From: Emcibacter sp.
Lineage (GTDB): Bacteria > Pseudomonadota > Alphaproteobacteria > Sphingomonadales > Emcibacteraceae
DNA: 64,000 bases
Direction: 5' to 3'
NCBI GenBank assembly: GCA_021741205.1
Contig: JAIOYI010000009.1
Coordinates: 40,397 to 104,396, forward strand
Shown: positions 21,075 through 31,508 of the stretch, piece after piece
Layout of the letters: each line of letters opens with the position of its first letter
Position numbering within the stretch: position 1 is the stretch's first letter
Position numbers and translations under genes: made by a program
The notes under the pieces: model-generated
What the model was told of the DNA's origin: nothing
Database searches by the model: none
Seen by the model: only the letters and a program-made list of their open reading frames with translations

Positions 21075-21713
21075 TTATTTGACAATAGGCCCACCATAAG
21101 CCATAGTCCCGCCATAAGATAGGGGAAAGGCATCGTCCAAATGCCATTTCTCATCAAGTTCCGGCCAGCCGCGATCGTCCATGCCTGCCATTTCCTTCCA
21201 GTTTTCCTTGCCGCTCCATTCTGAAATATCAAGGGCGTAAACCGTTGTCATTTTAATATCCTCTGGCCGAATAGGGCTATAATCCTTGTTCAATTCCAGG
21301 GGAGAGAAATATTTATTTATAAGCGCATATAAGGCTGATTTTTGCTCGGCATCATCTGTAACAGAACGAACATCACCGAATGCTATCACGCTGCGATACT
21401 GAACTGAAAAATGAAGTGCTTGATTTGAGGGCAGCAAACGCCCCATTTCAGTCGCACAGAAACACATCTTTTCATAGCGTTCTGTATTGGCCCGACGACG
21501 CCCAACGGTGGAGCCATGCATGTAAATACAATGTTTATCCTCTACATAAACATAGGTCATCGGATGAACAAAGGGTTGATCGTCCCAACGAGTTGCAAAA
21601 TGCCCAATCGGTAGACGCTTGATCATGTCCCTGATCCACGCATCACTTTGTTTCAAATGCCCTCTGCGTTGTTGTGATGCGGGGCGGCTTTTTAAATCAT
21701 ATCCTTTAGCCAT
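21075..21713 (-). CDS. Pyridoxamine 5'-phosphate oxidase family protein
   Basis: IGHFATRWDDQPFVHPMTYVYVEDKHCIYMHGSTVGRR split-barrel flavin fold. Confidence 0.8.
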   Translation of the reverse strand: MAKGYDLKSRPASQQRRGHLKQSDAWIRDMIKRLPIGHFATRWDDQPFVHPMTYVYVEDKHCIYMHGSTVGRRRANTERYEKMCFCATEMGRLLPSNQALHFSVQYRSVIAFGDVRSVTDDAEQKSALYALINKYFSPLELNKDYSPIRPEDIKMTTVYALDISEWSGKENWKEMAGMDDRGWPELDEKWHLDDAFPLSYGGTMAYGGPIVK

Positions 21714-21730
21714 GACATATTACCTTTCTT

Positions 21731-22039
21731 ATTGAATATGCTACAACAAATAACCTAGTATATGGTTATATAATCGCACCTGAAAATATCCGCAAGTCCA
21801 TCGCTCATGAAATTAACCATAAACATATGCAGCCCTCTTGGCTTTTACAATTGGCCATGGCTCATTTCATCAGGACAGGCGAGTTAAACAAATATATACG
21901 ACGCATGTGGCACCATTATGCCTCCACTTCTTGGCACGGTTTTGCTCTTGGTTATGGTCATTTAACAAAGGAAAAAATAGAAATGGGACTGGCCTTACTT
22001 GTTGCTAAGTTAAATCAACGTATTAAAAAAGAGACTTAA
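21731..22039 (+). pseudogene. Remnant of a MocR/PdxR-type (GntR-aminotransferase) regulator C-terminus with internal deletion
   Basis: In-frame IEYATTNNLVYGYIIAPENIRKSIAHEINHKHMQPSWLLQLAMAHFIRTGELNKYIRRM then directly HGFALGYGHLTKEKIEMGLALLVAKL. Confidence 0.6.
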
Positions 22040-22446
22040 CCCAGTAGGCTTTGAAGATGATTTTTCACCGCATCAGGGAGACTTATTGCCTTGCGTGCCA
22101 ATCTGTCGAAATAAAGTCCCGTAAGAACGGTTGTCGCCGCAATATCCCCTGTCTCATTATTACGCATTTCATGACGAAATTTAATGGACTTATCGGTATG
22201 TTCAACAAGTTCACTATGGATCGTTATAATATCTCCGGGCATCAGTTCTCTTTTATATTTAATGGTCTGCTCTACGGCGACCATCCCCTTTTTATTATCT
22301 CGCATTATTTTGCCGCCAAGTCCGATTGAGGAAAAAAAGACCCAAGTTGCCTCGTCAAATTTTCCCACATAATGCATAACATTCATATGTCCCATATGAT
22401 CACAATGCCAAGGATAAACAACGCCCTGATAAGTTTGAAGTGACAT
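22036..22446 (-). CDS. Acyl-CoA thioesterase (hot-dog fold, 4HBT type)
   Basis: VYPWHCDHMGHMNVMHYVGKFDEATW. Confidence 0.88.
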   Translation of the reverse strand: MSLQTYQGVVYPWHCDHMGHMNVMHYVGKFDEATWVFFSSIGLGGKIMRDNKKGMVAVEQTIKYKRELMPGDIITIHSELVEHTDKSIKFRHEMRNNETGDIAATTVLTGLYFDRLARKAISLPDAVKNHLQSLLG

Positions 22447-22518
22447 TTTAATCCATGATCCTTTCTTTATTTTTGTTCTATGTGTCTATAATACGACAAG
22501 CTCATTAATATTATCTTA

Positions 22519-23463
22519 TTAATCCTGTTTCAACCATTCTTCCAACAAGTTTCGAGCAATCGCAATTTTCGGCGGAATTTTAAGGGGGTGGCTTTGGTTC
22601 TTTGCAATAATTTCTCTCAGTTGTTGTTTTTCTATCCAAATTGCATCAACCAGTTCATTTTCATCCAAAATAATCTCTGTGGTTAAGGCATGAGCAAAAA
22701 CTCCGATCATTAAAGATGAGGGGAAGGGCCATGGTTGGCTCATCTTATAATGAACATCCCCAATTTTAATACCGACTTCTTCAAATACTTCTCGTCTTGT
22801 GGCCTCTTCAATGGTTTCACCGGGTTCCATAAAGCCCGCCAAGGCCGAATAATTTCTCTCTGGCCAACCTATACCTCGACCCATAAGACATTGATCACCA
22901 CAGATCACCAGCATAATAACAACAGGGTCCGTACGGGGAAAATGCTCAGCACCACAACCATCACGGATGCATTTTCGAATATACCCCCCATTCTGAACTT
23001 TTGTCATTCCGCCACAACAGGAACAAAAATGCCGCCTGCCATTCCATTCAAGCAACATCTTTCCCCGACCAAGAAGGGCTGGTATAGAATCAAATCCATC
23101 CGCACAAATTTGCAGTGCCGCCGAACGCAGATCAATAAATTTTTCATGGGGTAATGTTGCGATTTTTTGAGCCAGACCAAGGGCGAAAAAGGCCACATCG
23201 CCGTCCAGCCCCATAAAAGCCCAATCTATTGTTGCCCAATCTATTGTTGCAACATCTTGATCCATAATAGAATTTATCTGATCAACGGTTTTATAGGCGG
23301 GTCTTAAATTATCCGAAATATCCATTAAAGGGCGACCACCACTATAAAGCAGAAAACGGCTGGTGTGATCTTCAAGTCTTTCTGAAAGCCACGCCTCATT
23401 CCCCCTTAGATGATCTGATGGATTAAGCGAAAATCCCGAAAAAATACAATTATCTGTTATCAT
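22519..23463 (-). CDS. nudC: NAD+ diphosphatase (NudC-type Nudix)
   Basis: Nudix box GFMEPGETIEEATRREVFEEVGIKI, CxxC zinc ribbon (FCSCCG...CGAEHFPRTDPVVI). Confidence 0.92.
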   Translation of the reverse strand: MITDNCIFSGFSLNPSDHLRGNEAWLSERLEDHTSRFLLYSGGRPLMDISDNLRPAYKTVDQINSIMDQDVATIDWATIDWAFMGLDGDVAFFALGLAQKIATLPHEKFIDLRSAALQICADGFDSIPALLGRGKMLLEWNGRRHFCSCCGGMTKVQNGGYIRKCIRDGCGAEHFPRTDPVVIMLVICGDQCLMGRGIGWPERNYSALAGFMEPGETIEEATRREVFEEVGIKIGDVHYKMSQPWPFPSSLMIGVFAHALTTEIILDENELVDAIWIEKQQLREIIAKNQSHPLKIPPKIAIARNLLEEWLKQD

Positions 23464-23588
23464 ACATCACTTATTATTCTTTGAATTTGCTCTGTAATTT
23501 GCCTAAAGCACACTGCCACAAGCTATAAAAAAATTCCACCTTAATACATAACTTACTTGATCTTAGAAGAAAAAGAGACCATATAGTC

Positions 23589-23685
23589 GCCTGAGAGGTT
23601 GGCGGACGATTGACCCGCCAATTCGGTCAGGCCCGGAAGGGAGCAGCCGCAACGGGATATATCGGGTTGTCCAATCTCTCACCCT
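23589..23685 (+). ncRNA. ffs: Signal recognition particle RNA, small bacterial type (4.5S)
   Basis: Invariant GGTCAGGCCCGGAAGGGAGCAGCC; directly upstream of dnaX; exact ends approximate. Confidence 0.93.
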
Positions 23686-23817
23686 ACAAAGGCTTTATGA
23701 CAAAATATTTGCCTTTTTTCTCCTCGGATTTATAAAAAAAATCAACTCACCACTGGCAAATTTCGTGTGGCGGTTTTATAGTGGAAAAAACAACCTTTTG
23801 TCCGTGGATAAATCCGT

Positions 23818-25638
23818 ATGTCAGAAACACCCCTAATCAACAATGATAAGAATTACCGTGTATTAGCTCGGAAATATAGGCCAACCAATTTCGATGAACT
23901 TATCGGTCAAGAGGCCATGGTTCGCACTCTGTCAAATGCCATTGAAACAGGTCGTCTTGCCCATGCTTTTATCCTAACTGGTGTGCGAGGTGTAGGAAAA
24001 ACAACAACGGCTCGCATCATTGCAAAAGCCTTAAACTGTATTGGACCAGATGGGTTGGGCGGGGCAACCATATCCCCTTGCGGTCAATGTAAGAATTGCA
24101 TAACCATTGCCGAATCTCAGCATGTGGATGTTATGGAAATGGATGCCGCAAGCCGAACGGGTATTGATGACATTCGTGAAATTATCGAAGGCGTGCGGTA
24201 TTCCTCTGTTTCAGCTCGTTATAAGATTTATATCATTGACGAGGTTCATATGCTGTCCCGCAATGCCTTTAATGCCCTTCTTAAAACATTGGAAGAGCCG
24301 CCAGAGCATGTAAAATTCATTTTTGCCACCACGGAAATCCGCAAGGTTCCCGTCACTGTCCTCAGCCGTTGTCAGCGTTTTGACCTGCGCCGTATTTCCA
24401 TTGAACAACTCACCAACCATTTTAACAAACTGGCCACCCATGAAAATTGCGAGATTGAACAAAATGCTCTCGCCATGATCGCACGGGCAGCCGAAGGATC
24501 TGTTCGGGATGGTTTAAGCCTTCTGGATCAGGCCTTTGCCCATTGTGCGGGCATTGTAACCGAACAACAGGTTCGGGACATGCTCGGTCTTGCGGACCGC
24601 GCGCAGGTTCTTGATCTTTATAAGGCTGTGATGAAAGGGGAAACCGCAAGCGCCCTTGCTCAATTACGCAGCCAATATGATTTTGGTGCCGATCCTGAAG
24701 TCATTTTAAGCGATATGTTGGAACTGACCCATTGGCTTACCCGCCTCAAAGTCGTCCCAGATGCAGGCGAAGACGTTGTTACCTCTGAGACTGAACGCAG
24801 TCTTGGTCTGGAAATGGCAACAGGCCTTAGTATGCAGACATTAACAAGAACATGGCAAATGCTCCTTAAAGGACTTAGCGAAGTACGTCATGCCCCATCT
24901 CCCATTGCGGCAACCGAAATGGTGTTGGTGCGCATGACCTATGCCACAAAACTTCCCACCCCAACTGACTTGATCAAAAAACTAGAAGATGCGCCTCGAA
25001 ATGAGGATAATGCCAGTGTAAAGGGAGACAGCAGCCGCTCTTCCCGCCAGTCAAATGTTCAAAACCTAAACAACCCAACCCAAACAGGGCATGAAAGCCG
25101 TGAACCAAGAGCATTTCAGATTATTCAGAATAGGGGACAAGCCCGTATCTTAGCACAGGATATATTGCCGTCTCAAGATCAGGATTACGAGCCTTCTCCA
25201 CAAAACTTTAAAGAACTTGTCGCCCTGTTTGAGCGTCACAACGAAGCCACCATTGCTTTTCATCTTACTGAAAATGTCCATTCCGAAGACTTTGTTCAGG
25301 GCCGGATGAATATGCGTTTAAAAGAACAAACCCCCAGTAATTTAATTGGCCGAATCAGTGAGCTTCTGAAACAATGGACAGGGGAAAGGTGGCTTATTTC
25401 TGAAACCAAAGAGCAAGGCGAAAAAACTTTATACGAGCAGAAAGAGTTACAAGCACAGCAATTACGGGATCGCATCCATAAAAATCCCCTTATCAAGGCA
25501 GTATTAGAACAATTTTCGGATGCAACAATCACGGAGATTAAACAGAAAATCGAAGAATTTTCTCTTTCCAATGATGGTTCCTCAGATTTTTTGTACGAAA
25601 ATTTCCTTATTGCAGAAGATGAATTTGGTCTTGACTAG
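23818..25638 (+). CDS. dnaX: DNA polymerase III subunit gamma/tau
   Basis: RKYRPTNFDELIGQEAMVRTL, GVRGVGKTTTARI, CGQC...C zinc site, EVHMLS. Confidence 0.95.
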   Translation: MSETPLINNDKNYRVLARKYRPTNFDELIGQEAMVRTLSNAIETGRLAHAFILTGVRGVGKTTTARIIAKALNCIGPDGLGGATISPCGQCKNCITIAESQHVDVMEMDAASRTGIDDIREIIEGVRYSSVSARYKIYIIDEVHMLSRNAFNALLKTLEEPPEHVKFIFATTEIRKVPVTVLSRCQRFDLRRISIEQLTNHFNKLATHENCEIEQNALAMIARAAEGSVRDGLSLLDQAFAHCAGIVTEQQVRDMLGLADRAQVLDLYKAVMKGETASALAQLRSQYDFGADPEVILSDMLELTHWLTRLKVVPDAGEDVVTSETERSLGLEMATGLSMQTLTRTWQMLLKGLSEVRHAPSPIAATEMVLVRMTYATKLPTPTDLIKKLEDAPRNEDNASVKGDSSRSSRQSNVQNLNNPTQTGHESREPRAFQIIQNRGQARILAQDILPSQDQDYEPSPQNFKELVALFERHNEATIAFHLTENVHSEDFVQGRMNMRLKEQTPSNLIGRISELLKQWTGERWLISETKEQGEKTLYEQKELQAQQLRDRIHKNPLIKAVLEQFSDATITEIKQKIEEFSLSNDGSSDFLYENFLIAEDEFGLD

Positions 25639-25708
25639 GGCCATGACTTATACAAAAAACCAGTATATATATGACAGATTAACAGCATAGAGATTATGTG
25701 GAGAGAAT

Positions 25709-26032
25709 ATGAAAAATCTTGGTAAAATGATGAAACAAGCGCAAGAAATGCAAGCCAAAATGACAGGTATGCAAGAGGCCTTGGAAAAAGTGGAATCCAC
25801 AGGGCAATCAGGCGGTGGCATGGTGACTGTCACCCTTAACGGCAAGGGCAATATGAAAAAATTAAAAATTGATCCTTCTCTTTTCAATAGCGATGATGCG
25901 GAGGTTGTCGAAGATTTAATCGTTGCGGCCTTTAATGAAGCCAAACGCAAGGTAGAAGAACATTCTCAAAGTGAAATGGCAAAAATAACAGGTGGATTAC
26001 AACTGCCCGAAGGTTTTAATCTTCCCTTCTAA
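25709..26032 (+). CDS. YbaB/EbfC nucleoid-associated protein
   Basis: MKNLGKMMKQAQEMQAKM...MVTVTLNGKG; between dnaX and recR. Confidence 0.93.
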   Translation: MKNLGKMMKQAQEMQAKMTGMQEALEKVESTGQSGGGMVTVTLNGKGNMKKLKIDPSLFNSDDAEVVEDLIVAAFNEAKRKVEEHSQSEMAKITGGLQLPEGFNLPF

Positions 26033-26058
26033 ATCATTATTAAAAAAAGGGTCTGACA

Positions 26059-26667
26059 TTGTATCGCAAGGCATCCTATGGTTCTGAACTTGATCACCTT
26101 ATCCAGCTTTTATCAAAATTGCCGGGGCTTGGGCCAAGGTCTGCGCGCCGTGCGGCCTTGCAACTGATTAAGCGCAAAGACAGCATCATGCGCCCCCTAT
26201 CCACGGCACTCGCCGAGGTGGCCGAGCATGTCAACCCCTGTAGCAATTGTGGGAATCTCGATACCATTGACCCCTGCCATATTTGCAGTAGTGAAAAACG
26301 TGACGGCACAATAATTTGTGTTATTGAGGATGTGGCGGATTTATGGGCTTTGGAACGGGCAGGATCCTATTCTGGGAAATATCACGTTCTTGGCGGTACT
26401 TTATCAGCCTTAGACGGCGTTGGTCCAGATGATCTCAATATTATTTCACTGATTGAACGCGCCAATAAAGATATTGTCACAGAAGTCATTATTGCCACCA
26501 ACGCCACCGTTGATGGACAAACAACGGCTCATTATATCACAGATCGTCTGAAGAACTGCCACGTTGCCGTAACACGGCTCGCCCACGGTGTTCCCGTCGG
26601 AGGAGAATTAGACTATTTAGATGACGGCACCCTAACGGCAGCTCTGAAATCCAGACGTCCTTTTTAA
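26059..26667 (+). CDS. recR: Recombination mediator RecR (TTG start)
   Basis: [20 protein letters not shown]4 zinc finger, TOPRIM region [19 protein letters not shown]. Confidence 0.95.
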   Translation: MYRKASYGSELDHLIQLLSKLPGLGPRSARRAALQLIKRKDSIMRPLSTALAEVAEHVNPCSNCGNLDTIDPCHICSSEKRDGTIICVIEDVADLWALERAGSYSGKYHVLGGTLSALDGVGPDDLNIISLIERANKDIVTEVIIATNATVDGQTTAHYITDRLKNCHVAVTRLAHGVPVGGELDYLDDGTLTAALKSRRPF

Positions 26668-26862
26668 AAAGAACATCCCTTTACCATACCAAGAGATGAC
26701 ATATAACATTCTCTTTATTTTTTCCGTCCCATTGCATCCAAATCATAATAGTTATCCAAAATATTAATAAGATTTTAACCAGTATTTTTGTACAAGAAAT
26801 ATGAAGACTTAAGTCACTCTGGTAATCCCACCCTAGTACAAGTAACATAAAGGCATCACAAT

Positions 26863-27399
26863 ATGGCTCAAAAAGATATTACCCCTACAGGAAAAGAAAT
26901 ATTTTTCCCTGAAAATGAATTCATCGTCAGCAAAACTGATCTTAAGGGAAAAATTACCTATACTAATATTTTATTTGAAAAGATGAGCGGCTACAGCCGT
27001 GATGAAATCCTTGGCCAACCTCATAATCTGATCCGCCATCCTGATATGCCCCATTGTATTTTTAAACTTTTATGGGATACTCTCCAGCAGAAGAAAGAAA
27101 TATTCGCCTATGTCATGAATATGCACAGAAGCGGTGATCATTATTGGGTCTTAGCCCATGTTGTACCAACCTATGATTTAATGGGTAATCACGTAGGCTA
27201 TCATTCCAGCAGACGCTCCCCTAACAGGAAGGTCGTTAAACAAATGCAATCTTACTATCGGGATCTCAATAATATTGAAAGAAAGCATTCTAATGTTAAG
27301 GCGGGCATGCAAGCTGCTCTTGATAGTTTTAATGACCTGTTGAAAGAAAAGGGAACGAGCTATGCTGAATATATATTCTCCCTTAATGCAGCAGCGTGA
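26863..27399 (+). CDS. PAS domain protein (Aer-type sensor), no MCP domain
   Basis: VSKTDLKGKITYTNILFEKMSGYSRDEILGQPHNLIRHPDMPHCIFKLLWDTL. Confidence 0.88.
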   Translation: MAQKDITPTGKEIFFPENEFIVSKTDLKGKITYTNILFEKMSGYSRDEILGQPHNLIRHPDMPHCIFKLLWDTLQQKKEIFAYVMNMHRSGDHYWVLAHVVPTYDLMGNHVGYHSSRRSPNRKVVKQMQSYYRDLNNIERKHSNVKAGMQAALDSFNDLLKEKGTSYAEYIFSLNAAA

Positions 27400-27410
27400 T
27401 CACCACAAAA

Positions 27411-27444
27411 TATACAGATATTATAAATATACAGATATTATAAA
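27411..27444. repeat. Perfect 17-bp tandem duplication
   Basis: TATACAGATATTATAAA twice in tandem. Confidence 0.95.
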
Positions 27445-27456
27445 AGGCAGAAATAA

Positions 27457-28767
27457 ATGAGTATCTTTTCAAGAAAAAAAGCATCAAATGATATATTCTC
27501 TCCTGGAGACATTAATGAATTAGCGGAAATTTGTAATGATGTTGCATCTGGCGAGAGTCCAGACTCTTTGAAGAATTTTTCCGGCAATCCTGAATTACGA
27601 AATTTGGCGCAATCAATTTATGCTGCAATCAGTATTAAAAATAAAAATGATGATAATCATGAAACAAATGCCTTAATGTCCGTATTTGAGCGCATTGTTA
27701 AAGGCGATCTCGAAGCCCGCGTTCTTGATGAAGATAGGAACACAGATATTGGAAAAATAGCCAACGAACTCAATATCTTTCTTGATGTGGTTCAATGCTT
27801 TATGTCTGAGGCTGGTGAAACCATGCGGGCGGTTCGGGACGGTGAATATTACCGTCGTATTATGCCAGAAGGCATGGGCGGCGAATTTTTGCGTCACAGC
27901 GGAGCCATTAATGCCGTTGTAGGACAAATTCAAGAAAAAGACCGTATCGTAAAATCCATGACCGCTAAATTCATCGACAATGTCAAAGAAATGATCAAGT
28001 CATCAACGGATTTAGCTCCAAAAGCCACACAAATGTCAGGCACGGCAAGTAATACAAAGATCTTTTGTGACCATGCGGTAAGATCGGCCAATGAAACCAA
28101 ATCAAGCGTTCAGACCGTTGCTAGTGCCGCTGAGGAATTAAGCAGCTCTATTGGTGAAATCACTCATCAAGTGGAACGCTCCTCTGGTCTTATCTCTGAA
28201 ACAGTAGAAGATGTGGGCAAAACTGAGCAGGCCATCAACGAACTCTCCACGGAAGTTCAACGTATTACTACGATTTTGAACATTATTACGGAAATTTCCG
28301 GTCAGACAAATCTTCTGGCCTTGAATGCCACCATTGAAGCGGCCCGTGCCGGTGAAGCGGGTAAAGGGTTTGCGGTTGTGGCCAATGAAGTGAAAAGCCT
28401 GGCCCAAAAAACAGCAGAAGCCACAGACCAAATCACATCACAGCTTCAAAAAATTCAAAGTGTAACAAATTTAGCTATCGGAACAGTGACCCATATTGGT
28501 GAAAAAATTGACTCGGTGAAAGATATCTCCGTAAGCATTAATAATGCCATGAGCGAACAATCCGCCGCAACCAATGAAATTAGCCGAAGCGCACAGCTTG
28601 CCGCGACAAGCACAGAAGAAGCAAACAGGCGTATCGAAGAAGTTAATGGCGGTGCAGATGAAACAGGCGCTGCTGCGGATGAGATGCTAAACACTGTTAA
28701 AGTCATGGCCGAAAAAAGCACATCACTCCAAGCTGATCTCAATGAATTCATGGCTAAATTAACATAA
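27457..28767 (+). CDS. Methyl-accepting chemotaxis protein without obvious TM segments
   Basis: Signalling tip [38 protein letters not shown]; no hydrophobic TM stretch. Confidence 0.92.
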   Translation: MSIFSRKKASNDIFSPGDINELAEICNDVASGESPDSLKNFSGNPELRNLAQSIYAAISIKNKNDDNHETNALMSVFERIVKGDLEARVLDEDRNTDIGKIANELNIFLDVVQCFMSEAGETMRAVRDGEYYRRIMPEGMGGEFLRHSGAINAVVGQIQEKDRIVKSMTAKFIDNVKEMIKSSTDLAPKATQMSGTASNTKIFCDHAVRSANETKSSVQTVASAAEELSSSIGEITHQVERSSGLISETVEDVGKTEQAINELSTEVQRITTILNIITEISGQTNLLALNATIEAARAGEAGKGFAVVANEVKSLAQKTAEATDQITSQLQKIQSVTNLAIGTVTHIGEKIDSVKDISVSINNAMSEQSAATNEISRSAQLAATSTEEANRRIEEVNGGADETGAAADEMLNTVKVMAEKSTSLQADLNEFMAKLT

Positions 28768-28783
28768 ATCTATTTTTAAATTT

Positions 28784-28820
28784 AAAAGGCCTGTCCACTA
28801 ATATGGACGGGCTTTTTCTT
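28784..28820 (+). terminator. Hairpin terminator after MCP gene
   Basis: AAAGGCCTGTCCA-ctaata-TGGACGGGCTTTTT. Confidence 0.75.
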
Positions 28821-29963
28821 TTATTCAACGGATAAATTACCCTTAGTCGGTTGAAGAATAACCTCCGGATTTTCACTCTCTTCCAACTGCAAAGCTTCAA
28901 TCCGTTCGGCACGGCTGGTAATTTTACGAGTGGAGGTAGAGATATGACCGATATCCTTTTCAGCTAAATTAAAATGGGTACGCAGATTATCGACCCGTTT
29001 GTCCAATCGTTCCACATCCTCCAAAAGAGTATTTACCTCCTTTTGGATGACCCCCGCCTGTTCACGCATTCTCGCATCTTTAAGCACCGCACGCACCGTA
29101 TTTAAGGTTGCCATCAAGGTTGTGGGGCTTACGATCCAGACCTTGGCTCGATAGGATTTTTCCACTACATCGGAAAAATTAGCATGGAGTTCCGCATAAA
29201 CGGCTTCGCTGGGTAAAAACATCAAGGCGGATTCCGCCGTTTCGCCGTTAATGATATATTTTTCCGAGATATCTTTCACATGCTTTAAAATATCGGCCTT
29301 AAATTGGCTTATTGCAATCTTGGTATCGCCGTCATTCTTTGCATTGCGTAAGCCGTGATAACTTTCCAAGGGGAATTTTGCATCGACAACAATAGAGCCC
29401 GGTGGATTGGGTAATTTAATCAAACAATCAGCCCGACGTCCATTGCTCATTTGTGCCTGAAAAGCATAGGCATTGGGCGGCAAAATTTGAGAAACCAAAT
29501 CCTTTAACTGAATTTCACCAAAGGCACCTCGTGCCTGTTTATTGGAGAGAATATCCTGCAATCCCACCATTTGTCCGCTTAAGGTCGTAATATTTTTTTG
29601 TGCCTCATCTATCACCGCAAGCCTCGTCCTCAGGTCACCGAGAGAATCCGTCGTGTTTTTTGTACTCTTTTCCAGACTTTCCCCCATGCGCTGACTAACC
29701 TTATCGAGCCGTTCGGCAAGGGTTCTGTTCATTTCTGCTGTTGCGTTATTGGCCTGTTCTGACATCTGGCTTAGGCGACCTTCGAGATTTGCCGTAATTT
29801 GCATCATATGCTGCATTTGGCTGCTCGCATTATGGCGGGTTTCTTCAATCTGTATGGCAAGATTTTGATGGCTATGTCTCATGCTGCGCACCAAAAAAAC
29901 GATAAACCCCAAAACGAGAACAAATCCCACACCAGCTGCAATAATGATTATTGTTTTATCCAT
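28821..29963 (-). CDS. rmuC: DNA recombination protein RmuC
   Basis: GAFGEIQLKDLVSQILPPNAY, VVDAKFPLESY, FLPSEAVYAELH. Confidence 0.92.
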   Translation of the reverse strand: MDKTIIIIAAGVGFVLVLGFIVFLVRSMRHSHQNLAIQIEETRHNASSQMQHMMQITANLEGRLSQMSEQANNATAEMNRTLAERLDKVSQRMGESLEKSTKNTTDSLGDLRTRLAVIDEAQKNITTLSGQMVGLQDILSNKQARGAFGEIQLKDLVSQILPPNAYAFQAQMSNGRRADCLIKLPNPPGSIVVDAKFPLESYHGLRNAKNDGDTKIAISQFKADILKHVKDISEKYIINGETAESALMFLPSEAVYAELHANFSDVVEKSYRAKVWIVSPTTLMATLNTVRAVLKDARMREQAGVIQKEVNTLLEDVERLDKRVDNLRTHFNLAEKDIGHISTSTRKITSRAERIEALQLEESENPEVILQPTKGNLSVE

Positions 29964-30077
29964 ATAACCCTCTAGGTTGCCTCAGCTTTAATTTCATCAT
30001 ATAAAAACATCATACACTTGACGATTACCTTGTATCATATTACCTACAAGGATAAAGCACAAAAAAAGATTAGAAAT

Positions 30078-30587
30078 ATGAACATACTTAACATTATAAC
30101 TGTACCGGACCCTCTATTAAAAACCGTATCTGTCCCCGTGACGGTGGTTGATGATGAACTGCGCGCCTTTATGGATGATATGTTAACCACCATGTATGCG
30201 GCTCCGGGTATTGGGCTTGCTGCCATTCAGGTTGGTCGCCCGATCCGTGTTCTTGTTATGGATATAGCAGATGAAGACGCCGAGAAAAAACCTCAATATT
30301 TCATCAATCCAGAAGTCACATGGACATCAGATGAATTGACAACCTTTAACGAGGGCTGCCTTAGCGTGCCAGATCAATATGCGGATATTGACCGTCCTGC
30401 GGAATGTAAATTGACCTATCTTGATTATCATGGCAACCCGCAAAATGTTCATGCCACGGGTCTTTTTGCCACCTGCATTCAACATGAAATAGACCATTTA
30501 AACGGTATTGTGTTCATCGATTATTTATCCTCTTTGAAAAAAACTATAGCCATCCGAAAAGTTAAAAAACTGATTAAGGAGGACTGA
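30078..30587 (+). CDS. def: Peptide deformylase
   Basis: GIGLAAIQVG, EGCLSVP, QHEIDHLNG; start ATG 30078 rather than 30018. Confidence 0.95.
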   Translation: MNILNIITVPDPLLKTVSVPVTVVDDELRAFMDDMLTTMYAAPGIGLAAIQVGRPIRVLVMDIADEDAEKKPQYFINPEVTWTSDELTTFNEGCLSVPDQYADIDRPAECKLTYLDYHGNPQNVHATGLFATCIQHEIDHLNGIVFIDYLSSLKKTIAIRKVKKLIKED

Positions 30588-30590
30588 GAC

Positions 30591-31508
30591 GTGCGGCTAG
30601 CCTTTATGGGAACACCAGAGTTTTCTGCGGATATCCTGCAAGCGCTTGCCCAAAGCACGCATGAAGTCGTGGCGGTTTATAGCCAACCACCCAGTCGTGC
30701 GGGACGGGGCAGACCAGAAACGCCCTCCGCTGTGCAAATATTAGCTGAGAAATTAAATATTCCCGTCCATACCCCAAAAAGCCTTAAATCACATGAGGAA
30801 CAAGAAAAATTTCGTAACCTTAATGTGGATATGGCCGTGGTGGTGGCCTATGGTCTTTTGCTGCCCAAGACTATATTGGATGCTCCAAAATATGGCTGCT
30901 TGAATATTCATGCCTCCCTTTTGCCGCGCTGGCGAGGGGCCGCACCCATACACCGTGCCATCATGGCGGGAGACACAGAAACGGGTGTTGATATTATGCT
31001 TATGGAACAGGGGCTTGATACAGGTCCTGTCATCTGGGAAGATCGCCTTCCCATTCTGCCGTCTGATACCACAGGAACACTCCATGACAAATTGAAAATA
31101 CTTGGTGCAAAGGCTATTGTTCCCGCATTAGAAGGCTTTGTTTCGGGTGGGTTAAAGCCAAAACCACAATCATCTAAGGGCGTGATCTATGCCCATAAGA
31201 TTGATAAGGCAGAAGCTAAAATTGACTGGTCAAGACCAGCCACAGAACTTCGCAATCATATTCATGGTCTAAGCCCGTTTCCCGGTGCCTATAGCATGGT
31301 GCAAGATGTCAGAATAAAGATGCTAGAGGCCAAAATTGTCGAGGGCAAAGGTAAGATCGGACACTTAATCGCAAAGCCCATGACCATTGCCTGTGGTGAT
31401 GGGCAAGCCCTGCAAATCCTTAAAGCGCAAAAGGCGGGTAAAGGCCCCATGACGACTGAGGACTTAGATCGTGGACTGCAACTCCCCCTTGGGACGATTT
31501 TTACGTGA
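30591..31508 (+). CDS. fmt: Methionyl-tRNA formyltransferase
   Basis: MGTPEFSADIL, CLNIHASLLPRWRGAAPIHRAI; GTG start. Confidence 0.95.
   Translation: MRLAFMGTPEFSADILQALAQSTHEVVAVYSQPPSRAGRGRPETPSAVQILAEKLNIPVHTPKSLKSHEEQEKFRNLNVDMAVVVAYGLLLPKTILDAPKYGCLNIHASLLPRWRGAAPIHRAIMAGDTETGVDIMLMEQGLDTGPVIWEDRLPILPSDTTGTLHDKLKILGAKAIVPALEGFVSGGLKPKPQSSKGVIYAHKIDKAEAKIDWSRPATELRNHIHGLSPFPGAYSMVQDVRIKMLEAKIVEGKGKIGHLIAKPMTIACGDGQALQILKAQKAGKGPMTTEDLDRGLQLPLGTIFT

Noticed and set aside
23818-25638. Programmed frameshift in dnaX
   Set aside because: No obvious A AAA AAG slippery heptamer plus stem seen in the expected region; not supported
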